DNA of 64,000 nucleotides, from NCBI RefSeq assembly GCF_001705665.1, contig NZ_MDHA01000044.1, positions 124,001-188,000 on the forward strand. The letters are read 5' to 3'. Positions 24,001 through 36,000 of this stretch are shown here, piece by piece. Made by a program: the position numbers and the translations under genes. The stretch comes from Thioclava sp. SK-1. GTDB lineage: Bacteria; Pseudomonadota; Alphaproteobacteria; Rhodobacterales; Rhodobacteraceae. How positions within the stretch are numbered: the stretch's first letter is position 1; each line of letters begins with the position of its first letter. Under the pieces are notes generated by a model. That model did not search any database, was not told the origin of the DNA, and was given only the letters and a program-made list of their open reading frames with translations.

Positions 24001-27000
24001 GCCCACTTTGACAGATTCCAACCCAACCTGTTCAGTCACCGTGGTGCTGACCCAATTGACGACAGGCACGTCGATCACCGCATCCACGACCTGATTATAG
24101 CCCGTGATCACCAGCGTATCGACCGTCTGCGTTGACAAGATCGGTGTCAGAACCTGCCGTGTGCCGCCCGCGCTGGCAGAGGCGTCCATTTCAACATCCA
24201 CGCCCGCCAACAAGGACACATCGCCGTCACTTGTCACCTGCCCCAGCCCCAGAACATAAACAGAGCCAAAGCCAAGGCTGGCCGCATCCACATCGCTGCG
24301 TGCCTGATCCACACCATCACCATTGGGCACGATGGCCGACAGGCCCGCACGGATGTCGATCTGCGCAGCCAAATTTCCTGCGCTGGTCGACACAGACCCA
24401 TAGACAGACACATCGCGTGCCGCGTTGATCCACAAATGATCGCGCGCTTGCAAATCACCGCCCTGATAGACAGTAGCGCCGCGCAGATGCATCCACCCGC
24501 CCGAGGTTACAATCGCATTGCCCAGACCGCTGACCGTGGCACCGCCGGCGGTGGTATAGCTTCGGTCGGATTCCACAAAGACATTCTGACTGGCGATGAT
24601 CTCAATATGGCTGTCTTCGGCCCATGTGATCAGCGCGCTGCCCTCCAGCACCGAAAGGCTGGTGCCGGTGATATCAATTGCATTCAGCGCATTCATATCC
24701 GCATAAATCAGCACAGAGGCATCTTGCGCCCCGCTGACCGTGACCGAGGCCGCATTGGCCGTGACCGCGCCGCCTACGCCAGCACTGGCCTGACCGATAA
24801 TCCCATCCAGCAACAACCCGCCAGAGCCGGTGATGGTAATCGCCCCGCCCACACCTGTGTCCAAGATTGCGCCGCTCAGCCGCTGTGGGTCGCCGCCCGT
24901 CTGTGTGATGCTGATCTGATCGGGCAGCAACAGATTGTCGTCGGTCACGATATCGCCAGCCGTATCCAGCACCAGATGGCCATCCGCCGTCATCCATTGC
25001 CCGGCCTGATCTACGAAATAACTATTGGCCGGCGTGGTACCACGCGCGGCATTCATCAAATAGGTCACCGCGGTGGTCGTGACCGAATTGGCCAACGGAT
25101 CCAATAAACCACCGTCCAGCGCCACAAGATCGTGACCAAAGGCCAGCCCCGTTACGGTAATCATCCGATCCGCATTGATCTGCAGCGCACCGCCCTGAGC
25201 CTCGGCGCGCAAGGCACCGTCCAGCCGCAGATCTTTTGCGCTGTTCAGGGTCACGCTGCCCGATGCGGTGCCCGCCGCGGTCAATGACATCACCGTGCTA
25301 TTGGCATCGATCCACAGTCCAACACCGGCATAGGTGTCATTGCCAAACCCGGGCCCGCCATTCAGCACGATATCGCCCGTGGCAAACACATTGCCGGGCG
25401 CGGCAGCCCCGCCGGCATCCACCCCGCCCAGACGCAGCGTATCGCCCGCCGTCAGTGTCACATCACCACCATCAGCCTGTGCGACCGCACCACCCGCCAC
25501 AATTCCCGCCCCAGCGTGGATCGCGCCCGCGACCGTAATCATGGCGGCATCGACGGTGATTAGTGCATCCGGCGCGCTGGCCGCAATCACGCCCCCCGCA
25601 TGGACCATCAGATCGCCCAGCAAGGTCGCGTGAAGGCCGCGCCCGGCATCCAGTGTCGCCCCGGTATTGGCGGCGCTGCCGCCGACGGTCATCTGCTCGC
25701 CCGTGACGGTGATTTGGCCCGCGGAAATCGCAGCCCCCTCCAGGCGCAGCGCCTGACCGAAATCAATCGAAACAGCGCCTGCAGCCGTCATGTTGGAATT
25801 GAGCACGATATCGCCCACCGCAACCAACCTGATAGCAGGCACGCTGCCCGCGCCGATGAAACTGCTGTCAATCATCCCGTCAAGGCGCAGATCGACGCCG
25901 TTGATATCCAACTGCCCAGCCGCAGCGATACGCCCGCCCACAGGCGTCACCCACACCTGCCCCTGCGTGGAGGCGATAGAGATGGTATGATCATCGCGCA
26001 ACGTCTCTACCGCGCCATTAATCACCACCTGATGCGTGCCCGACAAGGTGATCGACCCGCCCGTATCCACCACCCGGATCGTGGCTGTATCTTCCAATAG
26101 CAGGCTGACCGCATTGGTGCCGCCGTGCAGCACCACCTCATCATCCGCCTGCACAAGACCTTGAATTGTCAGCGTCCCATTTGACGCCAAACGCACATCA
26201 TGGCCAGCACCACGCGCAATCAGATCCCCTTTGAGCACGCCGCTGGAGCCCAGATCAAAGCTGATATCACCGTCCAATGTCTCAAGGATACCGGTGACAT
26301 CAAGATTAACACCTTTGCCCGCAGCCGCATCCCCGGTGTTCATGACAATATCGGTATGCGCACGGATTTTGCCCGCCAGATACAGCCCACCATTTGGCCC
26401 CTGTGGCGCGCCGATATTAATCACAGAGCCAACCGCAGCCGCATCCAGCGCGAAACGGCGTCCTGACACCGCGCCAATCACCGTGCCGCCTGCATCGCGC
26501 AGCGCACCGGGCGTGTCATCGTTGAAAACAACGCCCAGATCGGCACCATTCACCGTTTGGCGCAGGCTACCGCTGCCCGCCGATTGCGCCAAAATGCTGA
26601 TCTGATATGGCCCGGCAAAGCGAAGACGCCCATCGCGCAGCTTGGCCGCGATATCAGCAATGCTGGTGCCAGAGTCATTGGGAACCGCCGCCAGCCCGGC
26701 ATAGTCTGTCAACAGCGCAGGCGTAATTACTCCATTGGGATCATCTGTCTGAACTACGGTCCAGACCGCCGCAGCCATTGCATCATTAAGATCCGCCAAA
26801 AGCGCGTCGATGGAGGTGTTTTCCGCCGTCTGCTCTGCGGTGACGGTCACGGCCGCCTCAATGGTGTAGCTGACTTTGTCAACCTGGATCAAAAGGGTGA
26901 CATCTTGTTCCAAGACACCATCCGCGCGGCTTGCCCAGCCGGCCACGACCAGTTCTTGGATGTCACCCGGCGCCAGAACCGCGATATCACCCGGCGCGTT

Positions 27001-30000
27001 CAGATTGATCGTGCTGCCTGCACGTTGTGTCGTGATCTGTGCCGATCCCAGCAGCACCAGACCCTGGCCGTCATATTGCGTTACGGAACCCGCAGGCCCT
27101 GCCACACGCGTATCAAGCCCACCGATCAGATCAACCGAGGCCCCAGCCGTGATATCCGTGCCGATGATGATTTGCCGGTCCGCCTGCACCACAATGGCAC
27201 TGTCGACATCATAGCGCACAACCTCACGGCCGATATATTTGCCCTGATCATCGCGGATCATATCGCTGCGCCCGCCCGCAACCAGCAGGCCTTGCATTTG
27301 CATATCACCAACGGCGGACAAGGTAATCGTGCCATCCACATAGGTGTCCGTTGCAATGCGGCTGCGGCTGCCATCTGTGCCATAGGCCCAGGTGCCTTCT
27401 GTCACGACTTCGGCGGCGGCGTTCACGATCAACCCCATGCCGGTCTGCGCATCAAACCCGCCTGCCACATCCACCAGGCGACTGGCGGTCAGATAGCCGC
27501 CGGTTTCCACGATCTGCCCTGCCTCGTTGGTGGTCAGCCCGCCGATGGTCACACGGCCCGTGCCCGCCACCCGGATATCGCTTTCACGGCCCGACCAGAT
27601 AAAGCCCTGCGCCAGAAGCGCGCGCGAGCCTGGATCATCTTGGTCAAGCAATCCAAAGCGCTGCTCCATCCGGCCACCCGAGGTGATATAGCCCATCAGC
27701 TCTATCCGGTCGCCACCACTGATCACCACCTGAGAGCCCGCACCCGCTGCGCCATACCCATTGGCGGTGATCCCGCCTGCGGTATTGACCAAGACCGACA
27801 CAAGATTGGCATCCTTTGCCGGGGCCGCGCCCATGGTGCGGCCATCCCAATGATCGTCCGCGCCCGCTGCACCACCTGTCACGGTGACATTGCCGCTGGC
27901 CTGCAGGCCCGATTCCAACCGAATTTGCTGGCCCGCGCGCACGGTGATATCGCTGCCGCCGTTACCCGAACTGTCCAGCGCGTATGTCACACCGGCGTCG
28001 CCCACCTGACCGCCCGCGATCATGGCGCCAAATATATCAACGTCTTGCGCCCCGACTATGTGCAAATCGCCATCGGCATCTGTGGTGCGATATTCACCGG
28101 TGGCAAAAATATACACACTGCTGCCACGCGCATCAGCCCGCGCACCGGCGCCCGCTATCGCATTGCCGTCACCATCCACACCGCCCATCAGGTTCAACGC
28201 GGCAGTCGCCGTCACGAAACCTTCAACAAAGAGGAATTCATCGGATTGCAGCGTCAAGGATGCTTGCGCCCCGGTCGCATTCACATTGCCACGCACAATC
28301 ACATCTTGATCAGAGCGCAGCACCATCGCCTTGCCGTCGCCAAGGCTGCTGACAGTGCCGGTGACCAACAGGCCATACCCGCCGGTGTGATCCACCAGAT
28401 AATGATCGGGGCTGGCATCCGCGATACCGTTGAAATAGCCGGTCTTGTTAAAGATCGCATAGCGCGGCACATAATCGGGATTGGGCGTGCCATCGGGCAA
28501 TGTTGGCAAACCAAACAGTGCGTTGTCGTAAAGCTGCCCTGACGAGGACAGCACGATATCGCCTGATGCCGCCAGCGCTCCGCCCAGCAACAGCGCACCT
28601 TGCGACGTGATCGACACCGCGCCATCCGTGCCGGTGATGACCTCTTGTCCGTCACTATAGGCATTGCCCGCGCGGGTTTCTGTGCCCGAATTCACGGCAA
28701 CCACATCTTGCGACAGGATCGAGATCCGCGCGTCATCACCCTGTGCCAGGATCCGCGACAGCTCTACCAAAATTACGGGACCATCCGCGGTCAAATTGAT
28801 CGCAGCCCCGTCCCCGTGAACCTGCAAAAGCCCTGCGGTTTCAATCGCATGCGACGTGGTGATCGTCACCGATGCGCCATCGGCAAAGGTTTCAATCGTG
28901 GCGGCCGCGTCGATTTGCAGGCTGAGCGGGCCGGCGATGTCTTGATACAGCGTCTGCGTCAGATAGCCATCATCACGCCCGGCATCCCCGGTCGCCCCGG
29001 TGATCGTCAGATCGACAGCATCCGTGCCGCGCAGCCAGCCGGTCACAACCGCCTGTTCATCCACCGACAGATCCAGCACCCGGGCGAACAGCCCGCTATC
29101 GGCACTTCCTTGGGCGTCATGCACGTTCTGGCTACTGATCTGCATATTGCGCGTCTGCACATGCAGCACATCATCGGGCGCTTGCACATCCCCGCCGATA
29201 AACAGCGTGTCGGTATATAGGAATGTCTCGTCCCGCAACGAGGCCACACGCGTGTCATCACCGCGCAGGATCGGGCCATCTGCGGGCTCAAACTTTACCT
29301 GATCAGCGACTTTGACATCACCAAAGGTCATCACATTGCCCAGATCACGGCGCCCGATATGCAGCTGCGCAAACCCATCTGCAATCGCGGCAATGTCGCG
29401 CACAGACAGGTAATACCCAGGCCGGTCCAGCTGCTGCGGGCTAAGATCACCGTAATCAACGCCCACGATGTCTTCAGCGGCGGTGCCGATATAATATTGT
29501 GCTGCGGCCTTATGGGTGCGCAGGGTCAGCAAGCCAGAGCCCACAAGTTTGGACGCGCCGCTGGCCAGATCTAGATCATCGCTTGTCAGGCTGATAAAGC
29601 GCCCCTGCTCCAACGTGCGCACAAAGCCGCTGTCAAGCTTAAGCAAGGCGTTATCAGCCAAAAGATCAATGTGCAGATCACCATGTGCGACCTCTATCGC
29701 GACATCGCTCCGAATGTCGCCGCGGTTCTTCTGGATCAGATCCCGCCATTGTGCCGCCCCGGTCGCGCCATCTCTCACCCAATCTTGCGTGCTTTCCCAT
29801 TGGCTGGCGGCAGGCGTGGCATCAATCACATAACCTGGATTTTCGACGCTATTGAGCACCTTTTCCTGAGTCAGCGTCAGATAATCATCCTCGATGATCA
29901 CCACATCACCAACCCCGTGACCCGAAGTCGCCACGGTCAGCTCTGCGATGCGGGTCAGGATCGGCTTGTCGAAACTGCCTACCGCGTTCTTGGCCTTGAC

Positions 30001-33000
30001 CATCAGATAGGCGCCGGCCCCGGCGATCTGGCTGGCATTGGTGTTGATCAGACTGCCATCGGCCACCTGAATGCGCATCCAGCTGCTGCCATCGCTGTCG
30101 CGCGTCAGATCTGCCGAGGACCAGATATCCGCATAAAGTTCGACATCCGCCCCGTCACCATAAGTACGCAGATCCAGGTCACCGTCATTTACCAAGGTCA
30201 CATCATGCAAGACCTTAATATCGCGCACGGATTCCCAAATAACGCCACCCGCCATCAACGCCGAGTGCTGCCAGATTGTGCGGGCAATCGCGCGCAGCTC
30301 TGTGCGGCCCAGGTTGGTCTGCGTCTGCCCGTCCAACGCGGTGAAGTGCACATCACCGCCGAAAGATTCGATATGATCGGCATCATAGGACGCGCCCTTG
30401 CCAACCAGGGTCAGCCGCTCAACCGCACCATCATCATAGGTGATGACCTCACGCCCATTGACCAGCGTGCCAAGCCCAAGCTGCAGCGCGTCTGCCTCAC
30501 GGCTGGCACGGGTTTGCTCGGCGATGATTTCATCAAAATCGCTGCCGGTTTCCACGATATTGATCGTGCCCTGCGCCCCGGAAGCAGACACACGATCCAT
30601 GCGCAGATGGTAGTCATCTTCGCCGCCCGCGTCGATAATATCGGTCTGCCATTCCGGGAAGCCGGTGACATAGACCGTATCGGACCAGGCGCTCAGCCGG
30701 ACGGTATCGACTGTGGTGCCGGACACGCGCACCTCTTGTCCGGTGCGGTTGTCGCTGGTGTTCACGCCGCGCTTGCTAAGCGTGACCGTCACCCCATTGG
30801 TCATCTGGCTGTAATCAAGGATCGTCGTGCCATCGCTGTCGGCAAAGCGATCTTCACCGAAATCATCCTCAAAGATATAGGTGTCGCGCCCGCCGCCGCC
30901 GGTCAGACGGTCATTGCCCGTGCCGCCGGCCAGAACATCATCACCGCCACCGCCGGTCAGGCGGTCATTGCCTGCACCGCCGGTCAGCGTATCTTCGCCA
31001 AGCCCGCCGATCAGATTGTCATCACCCGCGCCGCCATCAATGGACCAGCCCGTCGTGGCCCCCGCCCCGGCAATAAAGCTGCCCGGCGTGTAAACGCGGG
31101 TTGTGACAGTTTCGATGCGGCCATCGCCGTGGTCGATCTGCTCGACCTCATTTTCTACCGTTCCAGTGTCGAAATAGCCGATCTGGATCGCGTCTTTCCC
31201 GTCACCGCCCGATAAGGTTCCGCCACCTTCGCGCGCATAGATCGTGTCATTGCCCGCGCCCATTTCCAAATCGAACGTCACATCGCGCAGGCGCGTTATG
31301 TCGATCTGATCATTGCCCTCACCGAAATTGGCCACCACGCGTTTGACGCCAGTATAGGTTTGATACCACCCGTCATATTCCACGCTGACAGAGCCGCCCG
31401 AGCCGTAAAGCGAAACCTCTTCGCCCACATCATCAGTGCCAAAATAACGCCGCGCCGCAGCCTGCGTTCCGAAATTCAACGTCAGCACATCGCCTTGCTG
31501 CGTCGCCAGATAGGGTTCGACGCGTGGCGCATCAATATCCAGATTGAACAGGTTCACCCGGAACAATTCAGCATTGTACAGCGTGATGGTTTTAATCCAC
31601 AGATCCAGCTCAACAAACAGGCTGGCGACGAAATCCGCGCCCATTGAGATGTTGAACAGGTTCTGGAACCCGCCGTTTTCATATTCATACATCGTGGCAA
31701 TTTCGCTGCCGCGAATCCGCCCGTCACTGACATATGAGACGCTTTCGACATAGCCATCGGCATTTTTTGTCAGAACGGATTGCGCGATATCTTGCAGATC
31801 CAGACCGGCATAAAATTCAATCGCGCCCTTGCCCCCGCCCGAGATTGGGCCAAGCGATGCACCCAGCTTCAGCCCCACGCTGGCATTGATATAGAATTCG
31901 TCTTTTTCATCACCGCCGGTGCCGCTGACGATCTTGCCGTTTTTGAATGTCGGCAAGGTAAAATCATGCACAAAGAACCCATCCAGCGCATCCAACGGAT
32001 TGCCGCTGTTGATCGCCTGACGAATGCCATAGGTGTCATAGCCAAAGGCCAGATCCGCGATCGCCTCAAAATCCAGCGACCCGTCTACCCTGATCATCAC
32101 CGGACCAATCGGCACCCGTGCGATGGGCACATCAATATCCACGCCCAGCCCCAAAAGCGGCATCTCATAGGTGAATAAGATCGCATCCCCGCCGGACATG
32201 ATCGATTTCCAGTTCTCAATATCCTTGAGATATTCAAGCATCTTGAACCCGGCACGGGGCTGATTGATCGTGCCACTTTTCACCGTGGCAGAGCCGCTGC
32301 CCGAGGATTTGGCCTCGATCTCCGCGAATTTCGCATCCAATGCCGCGCTGGATGATCCGGTGGATGGCACCGCGCGGATCGTGCCCGCGCCCAGGCCCAC
32401 AATATCCCCCAGCAGAATTTCCCCGGTATCGGCCCACTGTGACAGGGTATCGGGCAGCTCATGCATGAAGATGACGGCATCAAAAAACGCCTGCGGGATT
32501 TCCGGCTTGCCCTTCAGCTTTAGCATCCCATTGACCAGCCCCAGCGGCGTGGGCTGAATGCCTGCGGCCTCGATGAAATCCAGCCCGTCAATTGGGGTGA
32601 TCATCATTTTGACGAAGGGGGCAAACGGGTCCAGAACGCCCGAAATCTGCTCCGAAATCGGCAGCAAGAAGTCATCGATCATGGAACCCACATCAAGGCG
32701 CAGATCGACCAGTTCAATGGTGGGTTCCAGCAGGCGTTCGCCGTAGCTCCAGTTCCAATCGACCGTCAGATTGGCGCGCAACTTAGGCATCGCGCTGACA
32801 TCACGCAGCTCAAGCTGGGCTTGCAGATCAATCTTTGAGGTGACGTCAAAGCCGATATCAAACGTCTGCGACGGCGATTGCGAGAACAGCTTTGTCACCG
32901 GTAGGCGTCCGCGCGCATCGCCCAGAATATCCACGCCAAGGCTGGCGCTGGCGCCCGAACGATTGCCGTCCGGCATCGCATCCGTCACCGTCGCATCGAA

Positions 33001-36000
33001 GAACAGCATAGAGCCAAGCGCAGTAAAGGGCTGACTGTTGCTGCCTTGCAAGAAGGCAGCGGCCTGCACCCGGATTTCCTTGGTGTCATCGGTATTGGTC
33101 TTTAGATAGAACCCCGATGAGGTGCTGATCCCAAAGCCGAAATCCCACGCCCAACCCAGATCAAAGGTAAAGCCGCCGTCAATATCAAGGCTGAAACCGG
33201 GAACCTCAAAATCCAGCGGGATATCAATATCGGCGGCAACAAGTTGCATCCCCATATCAATATCAATCTGCAACGCATCGGCTGCGTCGGGGGGCAGATC
33301 ACCGATCACCCAGTCTGACAAGATCTCGCCATCACGATCCACCCAGACAATATCAATATCTTCGATATCAACGATATTATTGCCGTCTTTGTCCAGAATA
33401 AGGTTCAGACCATCGGTGCCAAACAGATCCCAAAGCGAGGACTGTAAGATCGGCACCGTCCCCCCTTCGGCCGACAGTTTCTGGCGCAGATCATTCAAGA
33501 AACCGACGCGCACATCACGGACGAAATTGCCCGCGCTGGCCAGCTTATCGCCGATCACAGGTATGTCACGCGACAGCTCTGTCGACATGACATCTTGCAC
33601 CACGCCCAGTGCCGCATCGACCCCGTCCAATATCCGCGATGGATCAGTCAGCATTCCCAGCAACGAAAACTCATCCAGGAAATTGTCCATAGCGTCTTGG
33701 ACATTGGGCACTTCCAGGGTCAGAACTTTTCCCTGCACCAGGCGTCCGGAGGCCATGTCCAACAGCCCCTGCACGCCTGCAGGACCCGTGCTGGCGGTGA
33801 AGCTGCCAAGCTGAATATCGGGCAATGATGACACAGACAGGCTCAGCGGTAGATCCATGCCCATTGCGCCGGTGATCTCATACCCGACGTTATTGGACAG
33901 CCGCTCTGGCCCGATATAGAATTTTCCGTCATCGACACGGCTGCCCGCGCGTTGATCCAGCGTCAACGCGAATGTCGCGTAATCCACGGTCGATGCCAGA
34001 CCATCGCGGTCAATCGCCGCCCAACCACCGGTCACACCCAGACGCGCCGGACCCGCCTCAAACCCAAGGTCCAGATCCTGCCCGGCAACCCGCAGACCAA
34101 TGCTGGCAGAGGTGCCGCGCGCCAATTGTGCAGATACATCCACGGCACGGTCAACCTGCACGTCGGTAAAGGTCGCAGGCTCCGTGCCCTGCGCAATCTG
34201 CGACTGCGTGCCTGCAAACAGCTGTACCGAAACGCCTAATGCGTCGCTCAGCCAATCTTGCAATGCCACAATCTGGGCCTGACGCCGCCCGGCCAATTGC
34301 CCGGCCCCGTGCTGGTCGTCGATATTTTGCGCGCTATCGCTGCCTTCGGTTTCAGTGATCCAGTAGCTGTCAACACGCGCCGAAATCGCGGTAACATTTT
34401 CGCCCTGTGTGCCAATCACCTTACGGAAATCCGCAAGAACCTGATCGCGTTCCGCGTCGCTTAGAACGCTGGAGCGGTTTTCAAACACAACCGCCCCGAA
34501 GGCCGCTACAGACCGGGTTTCGATCCGCGTCGGGTTATAATCATACAAGAAGAATTCCGGCCCATCCGATGTCAGCCGGATCCCGGCCTGCACCTTCAGG
34601 TTCACAAACGCGCTGAGGTTGATTTTACCCGCAGCACCTGGATTGACCACATCAGCAATATCATCGACGAAATCCAGCCCTGCCAGCGCATCAGGCCCGG
34701 CAATCGCCGCAAGCTGCTGCAGATCAAGACTAAAGCCGAAGTTTTCTTCAAATGCGGCACCGATATTCAGGTGAATATCCAGCGCATCCCCATTCAGCGA
34801 CAGCGCGAAAATCTGATCATTGACATCAAGCGTATTATCATCGGTCACACCCAGCGCGGCTTCGATGATCGCCTCTACCTCGGAAATCGCGCCTGCAGGA
34901 TTTTCAGCTGCGGTTTCCAACTGCGCCAAGACCTGATCGACGAAGGGGAACACATCTTGCAACGATCGCCCAACCACCGGCATCACCACGGTGTAGAACG
35001 GCTGATCCTCAATCGCGTCACGGACAAATTCCAACCCCTGACGCGTGCCGGAAATGATATCAGCAAAGGACAAGTCTTTAAAATCAAATGCCGCGCCCAG
35101 ATCTGGCACGATCACCACCATATCAGAGCTGCCAACAACGCCCTGCGCGACAAGCTGATCCAGATCGGCCGGATACATCGGGTTTTGATCGACCAGCTTC
35201 AACGCCCCCGGCGCGAACAGATCCAACGCCGTCAGCGAGATCTCGACATTCGGCGCCAATGGAATATCAGAGCCAAGCCCGGCATTCACGCTCAAGCCGC
35301 GCAGCCGAGCCGATGCCATGCCTGACAGATCGAATGTCAGATCAGAGGCCGAAATATCGCCAAAGCCAAAGCGCATATCCTGCGGATCGCCGCTGCTTGG
35401 ATCACCAAGTGCCACGCCAACGGATGCCGCCAGTTCAAACCCTGACCCCGTGCCCGCACCGCCTGCTGTCGCGCCCAACATGCCCAGCTGCACAGCGACT
35501 TCAAGATCGTCGATATTCAGCGCCGCACCCGCAGTCAGCGACAGGTTCTCAACACCCAGTGTCAGGCTGTTTTCGCGCAACGTATAGCCCAGGTCACTGA
35601 CACCATCGGCCAGCGCACGATCCAGCGCCACCATGTGGTCGCCACGCAGACCCACAATCGTATAGCGCGCGCCGTCCAGTTCCAGCCCATAGCCGACCAT
35701 GGTGCTGTCAAACAGGAATGTGTCATCGGAAAACAGGTTGCTGCCGGCGCTGACCCGCCCGCTTTGCCCGTGATAGGTGCGGCCATCCAGATCCGCAAAA
35801 AAGGTCACAGAACCTGCGACATGCACCGATAAGCTGCCCTGCGCAGATGTGCTTAGGCTGACCGTATCATTGCCCAGATCCAGATTAAGCGGCACCTGAA
35901 CCGGCGTCAGATCCTCCGCAAAGGCAAAGGGCACGCCAAACGAACGCTCCACCGGATCAAAGTAGATTTGCAACCCTGCCGGCAAGACGCCCGATGCATT

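Noticed and set aside
26557-28542. Long open frame on the plus strand (661 codons), and others such as 29671-31215 and 3197-4429
   Set aside because: They lie wholly antisense to the giant gene. Their translations are rich in Arg, His, Pro and Gln without domains, as expected from the complement of a GC-rich Gly/Ala/Asp-coding sequence.
33358-33393. Dockerin domain
   Set aside because: Only one calcium loop fits; a dockerin needs a duplicated loop-helix pair, and no cohesin is in view.
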